Source: Bacillota bacterium
Lineage (GTDB): Bacteria > Bacillota_I > Bacilli_A > RF39 > UBA660
Assembly: GCA_015059245.1 (NCBI GenBank)
Contig: SVAU01000005.1
Span: 62,001 to 126,000, forward strand
DNA: 64,000 nt
Direction: 5' to 3'
The notes below the pieces were generated by a model. It was not told where the DNA came from. It was given only the letters and a program-made list of their open reading frames with translations, and made no database searches. Of the stretch, positions 17,555-27,353 are shown piece by piece. The position numbers and the translations under genes were made by a program. The number at the start of each line of letters is the position of its first letter. The stretch's first letter is position 1.

Positions 17555-18673
17555 ATGAATAAAAAGTTTATTCCTTTGTTATTAATACTTATTCTTTTAG
17601 TTTGTATAACTACTGGTATTATTGTTTCTAATAAATATTTAGATGATAATAAAGATATAATTGAAGATGTAATTGATCATGATGTTCCTAAACTGGAAAT
17701 AGATACTGATGAAGATACTATTATAGAAGAAGATATAGTCGAAAATGAAGAGATAGAAAATAATGAGCAGACTGATATTGTTGTTGATGATAGTGAAAAA
17801 AATGATACTACTGATAATTCAAATAATAATAGCACTTCAAATAATACGACAAATAATAATAGTACTTCAAATAATACGACAAATAATAATAAACCTACTA
17901 AACCAAGCAATACTAATACTAATAAAGATAAGGAAACTGATAAAGAGGAAGTTGTACCTACTCCACCTACTCAAGAACAATTAAATAACGAATATAGAAA
18001 TACTATTTATAATACCTATGGTGTAAAGGTGACTTATGGAGAAGAAATGGGAAATTATATGGTTGGTTATTATACTCCCACTAAGATGAATGATGATAAT
18101 ACTATTAATGAATACTTGGGTAAAATTGAAACAGAACTAAAGAAATATCCCACTGGTTTCTTTAAAGAGATGAAAGATTATGGAATGCCTCTTACTTTAT
18201 ATTTAGTTAAAGATATACCTAGTAGTAGTATATCTGGTTTTACTGATAGTCAAATATATTCAAATATTATTATTACATTAAAAGAAGATTTTTCCTTCGA
18301 AACTACATTCAATCATGAAATGATGCATTATATAGATGCTTATCTTAATGCAAAGTTATATCCTAACAGCGTAGATGTTGCTTGGAATCTATTGAATCCT
18401 GAAGGATATACATATGGTAGTTTTGATAGCAGTTACGATTATTTCCCTAACGGAAACAATAACTCTTATTTTTTAACTAATTATGCACAAACTAATTATA
18501 AGGAAGATAGAGCTACTCTATTTGGAGATTTGATGACTAGGCCTTATAAAAGACCTTGTTATAACAGTGGATATCCTATGTATAATAAGATAAAACTATT
18601 AGCAGAACAAATAGATGAAGGGTTTGTTACTGTTACTAGTAGTAATACTGAACAGTGGGAAAAATTTTTATAA
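17555..18673 (+). CDS. Surface-anchored putative zinc metallopeptidase with Asn/Thr-rich stalk
   Basis: A 372-residue protein. An N-terminal membrane anchor (about 5-26) is followed by an acidic segment (30-82) and a low-complexity Asn/Ser/Thr stalk (83-123). The folded outer domain is at about 140-372. That domain carries NHEMMHYIDAYL with HExxH at 254-258. About 60 residues later comes NYKEDRATLFGDLM, where E317 is a plausible third zinc ligand as in gluzincin peptidases. It is probably an extracellular peptidase of unknown substrate. The stalk is encoded partly by a perfect-length 30-bp tandem duplication. Start follows GGTGATAT. Confidence 0.75.
   Translation: MNKKFIPLLLILILLVCITTGIIVSNKYLDDNKDIIEDVIDHDVPKLEIDTDEDTIIEEDIVENEEIENNEQTDIVVDDSEKNDTTDNSNNNSTSNNTTNNNSTSNNTTNNNKPTKPSNTNTNKDKETDKEEVVPTPPTQEQLNNEYRNTIYNTYGVKVTYGEEMGNYMVGYYTPTKMNDDNTINEYLGKIETELKKYPTGFFKEMKDYGMPLTLYLVKDIPSSSISGFTDSQIYSNIIITLKEDFSFETTFNHEMMHYIDAYLNAKLYPNSVDVAWNLLNPEGYTYGSFDSSYDYFPNGNNNSYFLTNYAQTNYKEDRATLFGDLMTRPYKRPCYNSGYPMYNKIKLLAEQIDEGFVTVTSSNTEQWEKFL
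17821..17880 (+). repeat. 30-bp tandem repeat (two copies) in the stalk of the metallopeptidase gene
   Basis: Two adjacent 30-bp units differ by one base (AGC versus AGT) and encode ten residues of the Asn/Thr-rich stalk each. A partial third unit follows. Such repeats change copy number by slippage and would lengthen or shorten the stalk in frame. Confidence 0.85.
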
Positions 18674-18675
18674 TT

Positions 18676-18703
18676 AAAAAAGAGATGTTATCATCTCTTT
18701 TAT
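18676..18703. terminator. Bidirectional terminator
   Basis: AAAAGAGATG/CATCTCTTTT stem with a 4-nt loop between convergent genes. Confidence 0.85.
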
Positions 18704-19980
18704 TTATCTATAAAATCTATTTTGGCTTTATTTTTCTTTATAATAAATGCGCCAACTACTAATATAATTATTGCTATTCCTAAATATATATTAGAAGAAG
18801 TATTAGGATTATCTACTATAAATGATGCTTCTATTATAACGTCTGCTGAAGGCATTATAAATTCATTATCTTTTATTTCAATTGATCTTCCATTAGCATC
18901 TATAATAGTAATCTTTTCTACTTTATATCCTTCTTTTGGAGTTACTTTATACTTTATTGTTTCTCCTGATTTTGATTTTTCTATAGCTTCAATAGTACCA
19001 TTGCCGTCTGTCTTTTTTTCTATATCATATATTGGTGTGTATTGTTGAAGAACTATATCTCCGTTTGCATAACATTTTGTTGGAATATTTATTGTATTTG
19101 ATCTTGGGCATGCTCTATATCCTGCTTGAAAGAATACATTTAAACCTTCTTTCTCAGCAAATATTTCTACTTCATTTATACCTAATCCATTTAATTCTTC
19201 GTTATTTAAATTGTAATTATGTATGTCATGAATTAGGTCTTTAGTAGTATATACTAATGATACTATGCCGCCTTCATTAGCTATTACAGTAAAATAATTA
19301 TTTTCATATTCTACTGCATAGTCTATAACTAAATCATATGGACTTAATGATAAATTGTCGAATAAGTATTTCATAAACTTATTATATTCAGTATCGTTTA
19401 ATCTATCAGTATGTTTTGGTAATTCATAATCATCATAAAAATATGTGTCATCTACTATAGAATGACTATCTAGTGATGAAGAAATACAATAAATATTTGG
19501 GTCACTAGTATCAATTACTATCCCCTTGTCATTATAATATAAATTATTAATATAACTGTATCCTGCAGTATAAGTATCTACAAAACTATAAGCCTTTTTT
19601 TGTTCACCCGTTTGTAGATTTACTTCTTCTATATAAAATGTATTAATATAACTTTTGTCTTCCTGTCTTTCTGCATTTCTTGATATTATAAATAGTCTAT
19701 CCCCTGTATATAGTAATAGATCATTATCTATAGAACTATATTTTTTATTTCCGTATTTATCTATTGCAAAGAATGTATTATGGCTTACGCCACCACCTGA
19801 ATTATCATAAAATCCAATGTAGAAATCTTGATATCTAAACATTTCAATACTTCCTTGATTACCATCGAGTTTTACTCCATAGTTCTTTTGGAATTCTAAT
19901 TCCAAATCAATAACTTCTGCACTTACCATAATAGGTAATACTAAAATAATGGTAAATAATAATTTAAATATTTTTTTCAT
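18700..19980 (-). CDS. Secreted, C-terminally membrane-anchored surface protein
   Basis: The 426-residue protein has a typical signal peptide (MKKIFKLLFTIILVLPIMVSA, cleavage near 21), a large beta-rich outer region (about 25-330) and a domain at about 335-395 resembling the bacterial surface repeat of the InlB B type (DGNGTIEAIEKSKSGETIKY, then MPSADVIIEASF). It ends in a membrane helix (about 400-417) with a basic tail. There is no LPxTG signal. The outer region repeats short strand-turn units and might form a propeller; I do not recognise it. Single gene. Confidence 0.75.
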   Translation of the reverse strand: MKKIFKLLFTIILVLPIMVSAEVIDLELEFQKNYGVKLDGNQGSIEMFRYQDFYIGFYDNSGGGVSHNTFFAIDKYGNKKYSSIDNDLLLYTGDRLFIISRNAERQEDKSYINTFYIEEVNLQTGEQKKAYSFVDTYTAGYSYINNLYYNDKGIVIDTSDPNIYCISSSLDSHSIVDDTYFYDDYELPKHTDRLNDTEYNKFMKYLFDNLSLSPYDLVIDYAVEYENNYFTVIANEGGIVSLVYTTKDLIHDIHNYNLNNEELNGLGINEVEIFAEKEGLNVFFQAGYRACPRSNTINIPTKCYANGDIVLQQYTPIYDIEKKTDGNGTIEAIEKSKSGETIKYKVTPKEGYKVEKITIIDANGRSIEIKDNEFIMPSADVIIEASFIVDNPNTSSNIYLGIAIIILVVGAFIIKKNKAKIDFIDK

Positions 19981-20063
19981 ACTACTCTCCTCTACTATTA
20001 TTATTTATCTTATTAAAAAAATTATATCAATATTTTTTTTAATTGAAAATAATTTTTTAATAT

Positions 20064-20094
20064 AAAAGAGATACTAGTAAATAGTATCTCTTTT
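20064..20094 (-). terminator. Terminator of the ABC exporter operon
   Basis: AAAAGAGATACTA/TAGTATCTCTTTT 13-bp stem with a 5-nt loop. Confidence 0.85.
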
Positions 20095-20095
20095 A

Positions 20096-20872
20096 TTATG
20101 AACCTGTACTTAAATAATTTTTTGAACCTTTATTAAATATTAAGAAACATGGAATTAAATATATAAGTACTATTAAAGGTAAGAACGCATATAAAGTATT
20201 ATTTGATTTACCTATAAAGTACATTAATGGATAATAATTAACACAAGCATATGGAATAATATAAGTAAATATTTTTACAAAATACTTATTAAATATTCCA
20301 ATAGGATATTGAGCTATGTTTTTACCGCCGTCTGTAAATACATTTCTAACTTCTAGACCTTGAACTGTTAAGAAACAATAAGATGCCGCAAGTAGGAATA
20401 TACCAAAGAATATTGCTATACTACTTAATAACATTAATATAAGAGTTATAACCTTTAATATAGACCAATCTATATTAAGTTTAATTAATGATATTATCAT
20501 AATAACAATACTTTGAATTACTCTAGCTAGTTTAGTGTAATCAATTTGATAACCTATTACTTGTAATAATATATTTCTCGGTCTTAATAGAAGACGATCA
20601 AAAGAACCATCTACTATTAATGAATCAAATTGATCTATACCTCTTGCAAATGTTTCATTCATTGAAAAACCAAAGTGAATGATACTAAATGTAAGAAGTA
20701 TTTCATATAAATTATAACCTTGGAGATTAGAAAATTTTTGAAACATTGCGATTATTAAAAAATAATAAGTAAAGAATACAAGGATTTGAGAACATAAAGA
20801 TAAAATGAAGGAAAGTTTATATTCTAAAATTGATTTTAGGTGTAGTTTAAGATAATCAGTATATATTTTCAT
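20096..20872 (-). CDS. ABC-2 type exporter permease (second subunit)
   Basis: 258 residues with six predicted membrane helices and no binding-protein motifs. It belongs to the permease group that travels with a second permease and a long-form ATPase in uncharacterised exporters. The segment GSFDRLLLRPRNILLQVIGYQ, shared with its partner permease (NGNVAYELCRPQNLYWMW), is the cytoplasmic coupling region. It is the last gene of a three-gene operon and its start touches the stop of the gene before. Substrate unknown; relatives export lipids, drugs or polysaccharide-like compounds. Confidence 0.85.
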   Translation of the reverse strand: MKIYTDYLKLHLKSILEYKLSFILSLCSQILVFFTYYFLIIAMFQKFSNLQGYNLYEILLTFSIIHFGFSMNETFARGIDQFDSLIVDGSFDRLLLRPRNILLQVIGYQIDYTKLARVIQSIVIMIISLIKLNIDWSILKVITLILMLLSSIAIFFGIFLLAASYCFLTVQGLEVRNVFTDGGKNIAQYPIGIFNKYFVKIFTYIIPYACVNYYPLMYFIGKSNNTLYAFLPLIVLIYLIPCFLIFNKGSKNYLSTGS

Positions 20873-21675
20873 TATCCACCTTGTACTGATACTTTCTTTA
20901 ATATTTTGTTAGAAGATATCATACCTAAAACAATTATAATAATTAACCAAGTTATTTGAATAATTAATCCTTGTATAATTTGTGGACCAACTATATTACC
21001 TGAATATATTCTAAATGAGAAATCACTTATGTATGCAAACGGTAATAGTACTGCAATGCTTCTTAAGAAAGTTGGGAATAATGGTATGGCTATTACTTGA
21101 CCAGATAGTATTTCTGCTATACCACAATACATTCCCATTACACCTTTACTATCAACACTATAGAATATTAATAAATACATTAAAGTAACTAATGCTGTTA
21201 CTAATAGAGTTGCTATTATTAAAGTAATAATAAAGAATATTAAAGCAGAAAAAGATACTGGTAATGTTAAGTTATATGGATAAGGTAATAGAAATGCTAT
21301 TATAAGTAATGGGACACATCTTAATAATACTGCTGATAATTTAGATGCTAGAATTCTTATGTACCACATCCAATATAGATTTTGTGGACGACATAATTCA
21401 TAGGCAACGTTACCATTTTTTATCATGTTAAGTATTTCATTGTCTTTATGCCATATCCAAATTAAAGATAAGAAAGCTTGGCTTAACCATTGATATGGAA
21501 TTATCTCTGATAGAGATATATCTACATTAGCATCTCCACTACCATAAAATGCCATATATACCATTATAAATACTAATCCAAAGAATATTTGAGTTGCTAA
21601 TCCTGCTAGAGCAGCTGCTTTATATTGTAATCCTACGGCAAATTTTAACTTAAAGAATGATAGATACTGACGCAT
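20872..21675 (-). CDS. ABC-2 type exporter permease (first subunit)
   Basis: 267 residues with six predicted membrane helices. The coupling-helix region NGNVAYELCRPQNLYWM at about 88-104 matches the partner permease. The start overlaps the stop of the ATPase gene by one base, and its own stop overlaps the next start by one base, so the three subunits are translationally coupled in the order ATPase, permease, permease. Two different permeases suggest a heterodimeric channel. Confidence 0.85.
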   Translation of the reverse strand: MRQYLSFFKLKFAVGLQYKAAALAGLATQIFFGLVFIMVYMAFYGSGDANVDISLSEIIPYQWLSQAFLSLIWIWHKDNEILNMIKNGNVAYELCRPQNLYWMWYIRILASKLSAVLLRCVPLLIIAFLLPYPYNLTLPVSFSALIFFIITLIIATLLVTALVTLMYLLIFYSVDSKGVMGMYCGIAEILSGQVIAIPLFPTFLRSIAVLLPFAYISDFSFRIYSGNIVGPQIIQGLIIQITWLIIIIVLGMISSNKILKKVSVQGG

Positions 21676-22652
21676 TAGATATTTTGATATAGATTGATAA
21701 TTATGTTATCTAGTGATTCGTTATCTATTTCAAGATCTTTTATATCTACCTTAGTAGATAGATAATTTAAGAAGTTAGATACCTCTATTTGTTTAGAATC
21801 GATGGTAAAGTTATAACCATCACTTGTTTTTTCTTGTGTAATAATTCCTTTTTTTCTTAGTTTGTTTAATTTAGTTCCTGTTGTTACTGATATGTGTTTA
21901 TGATGATCATATTTTTGTTTTAAATTTTTTAATGTACCATCATATATGACCTCTCCGTTACCAATCATTATTATTCGTTTGGCAAGAGCTTCGATGTCAC
22001 TCATATCGTGAGTGGTTAGTATAACTGTCACTTTTTGTTCTTTGTTAATCTTTTTGATAAAGTCTCTTACTATTTGTTTAGATAAAGCATCTAAGCCGAT
22101 AGTAGGTTCATCAAGAAACAATATCTTTGGTTCATGTAATAGTGATGCAGCTATTTCACAGCGCATTCTTTGTCCAAGACTTAATTGTCTTACTGGAACG
22201 TGAATGATATCTTCAATGTTTAATAATTTTACTAGGTAATTCTTTTTTTCTTCGAACTTGGCTTCATCTATTTTATAGATATCCTTTAGAAGACTGAATG
22301 TATCGTCTGCTGGAATATCCCACCATAGTTGAGAACGTTGACCGAATACTACTCCTATTTTAGATACGTATTCTTTACGATCCTTCCATGGAGTTAATCC
22401 GTCAATTGTGACTTCGCCAGAGTCTGGAATAAGAATTCCTGATAAAATTTTGATAGTTGTAGATTTTCCCGCACCGTTTTGTCCTATGTAACCTACTATA
22501 CTACCTTCTTCAATATTAAAAGAGATATCTTTAATCGCATCTATATATTTATATTCTCTTTTAATAAAGTTTTTTAAAGTAGCTTTAAATCCTGATTGTT
22601 TTTTTGCTACTTTAAATGTTTTACTTATGTGCGCAACATTGATGAAAGACAT
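21675..22652 (-). CDS. ABC exporter ATP-binding protein
   Basis: 325 residues. Walker A is GQNGAGKSTT, the signature is LSLGQRMR, Walker B is ILFLDEPTIGLD and the switch histidine lies in LTTHDMSD. A C-terminal extension (about 235-325), typical of this long ATPase subgroup, follows the core. Together with the two downstream permeases it forms one exporter. The start at 22652 follows GGAAAGGAGTG. Nothing next to the operon (a lysozyme-like lipoprotein lies upstream) reveals the substrate. Confidence 0.92.
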   Translation of the reverse strand: MSFINVAHISKTFKVAKKQSGFKATLKNFIKREYKYIDAIKDISFNIEEGSIVGYIGQNGAGKSTTIKILSGILIPDSGEVTIDGLTPWKDRKEYVSKIGVVFGQRSQLWWDIPADDTFSLLKDIYKIDEAKFEEKKNYLVKLLNIEDIIHVPVRQLSLGQRMRCEIAASLLHEPKILFLDEPTIGLDALSKQIVRDFIKKINKEQKVTVILTTHDMSDIEALAKRIIMIGNGEVIYDGTLKNLKQKYDHHKHISVTTGTKLNKLRKKGIITQEKTSDGYNFTIDSKQIEVSNFLNYLSTKVDIKDLEIDNESLDNIIINLYQNI

Positions 22653-22784
22653 TTTTTTACACTCCTTTCCTAACCTTTTTACAATGCAAAAAATCCAGAT
22701 ATTTCTATCTAGTACCCTTGTTGTAATAATACAAATGTAAATTTTCTTGCAAAAAAGTCCCTTTCATTATAAGGTGGTAAATAA

Positions 22785-22813
22785 AAAAATGCAATAGGTT
22801 TATTGCATTTTTA
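22785..22813 (-). terminator. Terminator of the LysM/GH25 lipoprotein gene
   Basis: AAAATGCAATA/TATTGCATTT stem with a 4-nt loop; T-run on the minus strand. Confidence 0.7.
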
Positions 22814-22820
22814 TGTATTT

Positions 22821-24455
22821 TTATTGTAATTTATAACCTTCTGATTGAATAATTTTGTTTTTTAGAGTACTTGTTGCATAGTTTATATCTACTGGACCAC
22901 TTATTCCATCTATATGACCATTTTGAGAATATTGCCACATTGCTTTTTCGCTATTAGTCTTGTAAATTACTGAGAATGAGTCTTGTTTAAATTTATCAAA
23001 GTCTGTTTCTCTATTATATGATTCACTAGATGTCATCCATAATGGATAGCCACAGCCTTTAACCATTTCATAATTTCCGCTATTAATATATACACCAAAT
23101 GTATAACCATGGTTTTCTATTACTTTTGCTGCTGCATCAATTATTTCTCTAATAGCTGTTGATCCTAAATTAACTTGTTTACTCCACTCTATGTCAATAA
23201 ATACTGGATATTCTAATTTGAAATCAAATTCTTGTTTATAACTATCTAAGATATCCACAACTCTTTGTGCTTCTTGTTCTGCTTCTGCTGGAGTTAGTGC
23301 ATAACTAAACCAATAACATCCTGCTGATAAGTTATTAGCTTCACACCCTTTTAAATTAGCTCTACCGTAATCATCTTCTCCTGCTGATGCTTCTAATACT
23401 CTTACTATTGCAAAGTCTGCATCTTGAGATACTTTAGACCAATTAATTTTACCTTGCCATGAAGATACATCGATACCTTTAACTAGTTTAGATCTACTTT
23501 GATCTATTTCAATTCCTTCTTCCATAGAAGATATTAAAGTACTAACATCTGTAAATTGGTTTGGTATTTTAATAGCTTGACCTACTCTTATAAGATTAGC
23601 ATCTTCAATATTATTATATGCTACTAAGTCACTTATCTTGATATTGTGTGATTCAGCAATAGATGTTATTGAGTCTCCACTTTGTACTATGTATTCATAA
23701 TCGTTAACAAAATTTTCTGCAGAGTTTAATTCATTTGCTTCTATTACATCGGACATATCGAATCTAGAAAATATTAAACCATCTTCATACTCTGCTGAAT
23801 GGTATACACCATCGTAATCTATTGTTTTTTCTTTATCATCTACTCTAATTAATTTATCAAATAAATCTATTGAGTGAGATTCTACATACTTAGGGAATGC
23901 TTCTGTATATCTTTCTAAGTTAGCATCACTACCATAGAAACCACAATATACACCATTAGCTGTAAGTTTTAAACAAAACATTTCTCCTAATAGAACATTG
24001 GCTCTAATAGTATTATCATCCATATATTTATCTATATCATAATAAACACCTAAGTCGATGTCATAATCCATTATGATTTTTTTAACCATATCTATTGTTT
24101 TATAAATTGATTCATAAGTATAGTTAGATGGAGTTACTATAATACCTATTTCTTGACCTGTCTTTATTGCTTTATTTAATTCTTTTTCTGGGAAATAGTC
24201 ACCATCTATTTTTATGTATACTCCTTCTGCTGATTTTTGATATTTTTTTGATGTTTCTGTTTTTTCTTCAGTAGTAGTGTCATAAATATATGAGTGACTT
24301 TCTGTATCAAAGTTCATTTCTTCTAGTTGTACTAGTGATGAGTGTGGTAAAGATTTCGCTGCTGTTTTAGCACAACCTGTCATACTAAACATTAATGATG
24401 CTGCTAATAAAACACTTGCTACTCTTTTAGCTATTTTTGCTCCTGTATTTTTCAT
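22821..24455 (-). CDS. Lipoprotein with LysM and GH25 lysozyme domain
   Basis: 544 residues from ATG 24455, which has a GGGGGAAAC ribosome site; an upstream in-frame ATG at 24515 has none. The N-terminus is a lipoprotein signal with lipobox MTGC (C28). The order is then a TIM-barrel-like region (about 70-240, with SAEGVYIKIDGDYF and DLGVYYDIDKY), a LysM (about 260-305, YIVQSGDSITSIAESHNIKI) and a GH25 muramidase (about 325-540). Its catalytic motifs are KGIDVSSWQGKINW and YPVFIDIEWS. It should cleave the peptidoglycan glycan strand. The first barrel looks like a degenerate second GH25 without clear catalytic acids. Confidence 0.88.
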   Translation of the reverse strand: MKNTGAKIAKRVASVLLAASLMFSMTGCAKTAAKSLPHSSLVQLEEMNFDTESHSYIYDTTTEEKTETSKKYQKSAEGVYIKIDGDYFPEKELNKAIKTGQEIGIIVTPSNYTYESIYKTIDMVKKIIMDYDIDLGVYYDIDKYMDDNTIRANVLLGEMFCLKLTANGVYCGFYGSDANLERYTEAFPKYVESHSIDLFDKLIRVDDKEKTIDYDGVYHSAEYEDGLIFSRFDMSDVIEANELNSAENFVNDYEYIVQSGDSITSIAESHNIKISDLVAYNNIEDANLIRVGQAIKIPNQFTDVSTLISSMEEGIEIDQSRSKLVKGIDVSSWQGKINWSKVSQDADFAIVRVLEASAGEDDYGRANLKGCEANNLSAGCYWFSYALTPAEAEQEAQRVVDILDSYKQEFDFKLEYPVFIDIEWSKQVNLGSTAIREIIDAAAKVIENHGYTFGVYINSGNYEMVKGCGYPLWMTSSESYNRETDFDKFKQDSFSVIYKTNSEKAMWQYSQNGHIDGISGPVDINYATSTLKNKIIQSEGYKLQ

Positions 24456-24525
24456 TTTTGTTTCCCCCTTCTTCTTATGTTTAAGAATTATAAGGAGATA
24501 TGTTATTTTTGTCAAATTTTGCTAT

Positions 24526-24556
24526 AAAAAACTACCAATTGTTTTTGGTAGTTTTT
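24526..24556 (-). terminator. Terminator of the dehydrogenase gene
   Basis: AAAAACTACCA/TGGTAGTTTTT stem, T-run on the minus strand. Confidence 0.85.
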
Positions 24557-24559
24557 ATA

Positions 24560-25633
24560 TTAATTTAAGTATTCTTCTAAACTTTTTACTCTATAAGTTG
24601 GTTCTGGCATTTGACTAGTTGGTACGAAACCAGGTCTTGCATTGATTACATCTGGTATTCTATTTACTATGTCTGCACAAGTAAGTTCTACAGTAGCAGG
24701 TCTTTGTACTGTAACTGTTGTTTCTGGTTCACCAATTACTGTCCATTCATTCTTATCGAATTCATCTTCAGCATATACTTTACCAATACATTCAGCTTCT
24801 AATACAATTCCTTCTTCTGTTTCAGCTGTTACTACTGCACTCATTCCTGTAGCATTTCCTGCTGGAATATTCATACCTAATGTAGATGATTCTAGATCAT
24901 GATCACAAATTTGTGGTACACATTCTTGTTTCATACTAGTTATATGTAAATTAAGTTTATCTGCTAGCCATCCAACTGTATTCCACATATATGATGGAGC
25001 GAATGTTCCTGAATCAATAATCGCTTGTCTTTCTTCTGGACTCATTCTGTCTGCAGCTGCTACTTCTTTATCAAATTCATCTAATGTTAATCCTGCTCCA
25101 TGAGCTTGTGCTAATGCTATACCATAGTCTTCTACATTATATGAAGATGATCCTTTTATTTTAGCAATTTTATGAGTAGTTCCTGCAATAACTGCAATTA
25201 AATTACCCCAGAATATGTCTTGATATCCACAGCCTGTGATTGTACATTTATTTGCTTTAGCTAGTACATCTAATTCTTTCCATGCTACTGGATTTGAATT
25301 TTCTGCGAAGAAGGCTTCTTCACATGTTGTAATTGCATTTACACCTAAAGATGCACAAATACGTAATACTTCTTTTACGTCAGCTAGTAAACTCATTGTA
25401 GTTACTATAGCAATATCAGGTTTAGTTCTTTTTAATGCTTCTTCTAATGCTTCTACTGGTTCTACTAAGACATATTTTTTTTCTGAACCAATAATATCTC
25501 CGACATCATTTCCTATAACATCTGGATTGATATCTACTGCTCCTACTATTTTTGCTCCGTGCTCAAATACATAACGCATTGTGTATACGCTCATTTTTCC
25601 ACAGCCGATTTGAAATACTTTAATTTTTTCCAT
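24560..25633 (-). CDS. 2,4-diaminopentanoate dehydrogenase-like NAD(P)-dependent oxidoreductase
   Basis: 357 residues. A Rossmann fold opens with VFQIGCGKMSVYTMRYVFE and AKIVGAVDINPDVIGNDVG. The second half has the ITGCGYQDIFWGNL and SSSYNVEDYGIA segments. The layout matches the DapB-like amine dehydrogenases, of which the best known oxidises 2,4-diaminopentanoate in clostridial ornithine fermentation. None of the other ornithine-pathway genes is in the window, so the substrate is only suggested. The tail (VNRIPDVINARPGFVPT) is typical of the group. The start at 25633 is preceded by a weak GGTGAATAA site. Monocistronic. Confidence 0.75.
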   Translation of the reverse strand: MEKIKVFQIGCGKMSVYTMRYVFEHGAKIVGAVDINPDVIGNDVGDIIGSEKKYVLVEPVEALEEALKRTKPDIAIVTTMSLLADVKEVLRICASLGVNAITTCEEAFFAENSNPVAWKELDVLAKANKCTITGCGYQDIFWGNLIAVIAGTTHKIAKIKGSSSYNVEDYGIALAQAHGAGLTLDEFDKEVAAADRMSPEERQAIIDSGTFAPSYMWNTVGWLADKLNLHITSMKQECVPQICDHDLESSTLGMNIPAGNATGMSAVVTAETEEGIVLEAECIGKVYAEDEFDKNEWTVIGEPETTVTVQRPATVELTCADIVNRIPDVINARPGFVPTSQMPEPTYRVKSLEEYLN

Positions 25634-25718
25634 TTATTCACCATTCCTATCTTTAATTTTATTATACCAAAGTTATTATAGAGATATTATTAAATATTAT
25701 TAATATTTACACAAAAAA

Positions 25719-25740
25719 ATAAGGAATTAATTTCCTTATT
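25719..25740 (-). terminator. Terminator after the AAA+ gene
   Basis: AATAAGGAA/TTCCTTATT stem, T-run on the minus strand; overlaps the stop codon. Confidence 0.75.
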
Positions 25741-26872
25741 CTGTTTCATTTAAATCTACGTTTTCTTCTAGTATTAAATCAGCGAAGTCTTCTTTGAATT
25801 TTTCTATCGCTTTTTTCTTAGCATCTTCGTAAATATTTCTTGCATTGCATACCGCTTTGTATACATGTTTTATACGACAAACGTTTTCATCATCAAATAA
25901 AGCGTATGTAAAGGCATTTGATACTATTGTTAAACAAATGTCTGGATAGCGTGAAGATATTTCGTATACTCTTTTGTATTCATCAGTCATATCTACAATG
26001 AATCTCATTATTCTTTCGATTACGAAATCTGTATATTCAAATTTTACTCCTGTTTTTGCTTCTATTTTAGGATATGTTCCCATTAAGATTTTAACACATG
26101 TTTCTTGATCTGCTTCTACTACATCTATTTTTTGGAAACGTCTTAAGAATGCTCTATCTTTTAAGATATATTGTTCATATTCTTCATCAGTAGTCGCACC
26201 TATCATTTTTATTTCACCACGGTCTAGTCCTGCTTTAAACATGTTGGCGAAGTCGATTCCACCTTCTCCACCAGCTTTGTTTACTAATACGTGTGTTTCA
26301 TCTAAGAATAGTATTGTTTTGGGACGAGCAGCTAGTTCTTTTACAAGTAAGTCTACTCTACTTTCTATTTGACCATTAGATTCAGTTTTACCAAGTAATG
26401 ATGTTACATTTAGTTTATATATTTTATATCCACGTAATGCTGCTGGTACTGTATTGTTTTGAATACGATAAGCAACACCTTCTACTATAGATGTTTTACC
26501 TACACCAGCTTTACCTACTAATAAGGCACTTTTTTCTGGAGTAAGTAATGTCATAATTACTTGTTTTATTTCTTCATCTCTACCTATAGATGGATCTGTT
26601 ATATATTTTCTACTTGTTAATTCTTGAGCATATCTATCTAGGATACTTACGAAGCCTCCATATACACCAGGTGTTTCATCTAATGTTTCTATTACTTCTT
26701 GTTGTACTGGTTGTACTGGACGTGGTTGTGGTACTGGAGTTGGTTGTACTGGTTGTACAGGTTCTACTCTTTGTACAGGAGTTGGTTGTGGTTCTTGTTT
26801 TGCTCTGGTTGGTTCTAATCCACCTACTCTGTATGTTATTGGTTTTCCATATTCTCCATTATTTCCATTCAT
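25736..26872 (-). CDS. ClpB/ClpC-like single-module AAA+ ATPase
   Basis: 378 residues. The N-terminus (about 25-60) is a Pro/Gln/Val-rich disordered stretch, followed by one AAA+ module like the first ring of Clp/Hsp100 proteins: SIGRDEEI, Walker A GKAGVGKT (120-127), Walker B ILFLDE (187-192), sensor GATTDEEY and the arginine-finger segment FLRRFQ (about 242-246), then a helical lid. It lacks the Clp N-domain, the middle coiled coil, a second AAA+ ring and a ClpP-binding loop. It may remodel a specific partner, perhaps the PH-domain protein encoded 14 nt upstream. Confidence 0.85.
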   Translation of the reverse strand: MNGNNGEYGKPITYRVGGLEPTRAKQEPQPTPVQRVEPVQPVQPTPVPQPRPVQPVQQEVIETLDETPGVYGGFVSILDRYAQELTSRKYITDPSIGRDEEIKQVIMTLLTPEKSALLVGKAGVGKTSIVEGVAYRIQNNTVPAALRGYKIYKLNVTSLLGKTESNGQIESRVDLLVKELAARPKTILFLDETHVLVNKAGGEGGIDFANMFKAGLDRGEIKMIGATTDEEYEQYILKDRAFLRRFQKIDVVEADQETCVKILMGTYPKIEAKTGVKFEYTDFVIERIMRFIVDMTDEYKRVYEISSRYPDICLTIVSNAFTYALFDDENVCRIKHVYKAVCNARNIYEDAKKKAIEKFKEDFADLILEENVDLNETE

Positions 26873-26886
26873 ATTTATCCCACTTT

Positions 26887-27294
26887 CTATACTTTATCGA
26901 AGTATGTTATCTTTCTTTCCATTACATCTGCTTCGATGCTATCTCTTAATAGTTTTCTTACTTTTTCTGCTTCTTGGACATTTCTTAATACTACTTTTTG
27001 TCCTGCTCTTGCACTACCGCTATGAGTATCTATTAAAGCAGTTATTGTTCCTACACCAATAATTCTTTGATATAAGTTTACTGTTAAATCTGGATCTTTA
27101 AGTAAATATAATTCTGTTGTATTAGTTACTTGTTTAAAGAAACCTGTTTTTATTATAAGTTCATCTTTTGTTATTTCATAGTCAGTAAAATTTAGATGTA
27201 TCTTAGTTAGTAGTCTTTCTAATAAACCATGTGGTTTACCGTGCCATCTAATTTCGAATTGCACATCTTCTAATTTATTTTCTGCTTTTGCCAT
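26887..27294 (-). CDS. Bacterial PH-domain protein
   Basis: 135 residues without a membrane helix. It has alternating strands such as [41 protein letters not shown] and VGTITALID, then a C-terminal helix ([19 protein letters not shown]). This is the signature of bacterial PH-like (bPH_2/YdbS-type) domains, which serve as adaptors. It is the first gene of a two-gene unit with the AAA+ ATPase, 14 nt apart, and lies 59 nt after the amidoligase gene. An AGGTGATA ribosome site precedes the start. A substrate- or complex-recruiting role for the ATPase is my inference. Confidence 0.72.
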   Translation of the reverse strand: MAKAENKLEDVQFEIRWHGKPHGLLERLLTKIHLNFTDYEITKDELIIKTGFFKQVTNTTELYLLKDPDLTVNLYQRIIGVGTITALIDTHSGSARAGQKVVLRNVQEAEKVRKLLRDSIEADVMERKITYFDKV

Positions 27295-27325
27295 ACTATC
27301 ACCTTTATTAATTATAACATAAAAA

Positions 27326-27345
27326 AAAGAACTATGGAGTTCTTT
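27326..27345 (-). terminator. Terminator between the amidoligase and PH-domain genes
   Basis: AAAGAACT/AGTTCTTT stem with a 4-nt loop and an eight-T run on the minus strand. It makes the amidoligase at least partly a separate transcript. Confidence 0.75.
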
Positions 27346-27353
27346 GTGATAGT

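Noticed and set aside
22653..22784. Riboswitch or small gene upstream of the ABC exporter
   Set aside because: Only weak short hairpins and no frame with a ribosome site; treated as an ordinary promoter region.
26590..26949. Plus-strand open frame rich in Leu and Val
   Set aside because: It is antisense to the Pro/Gln-rich repeat of the AAA+ gene; no ribosome site.
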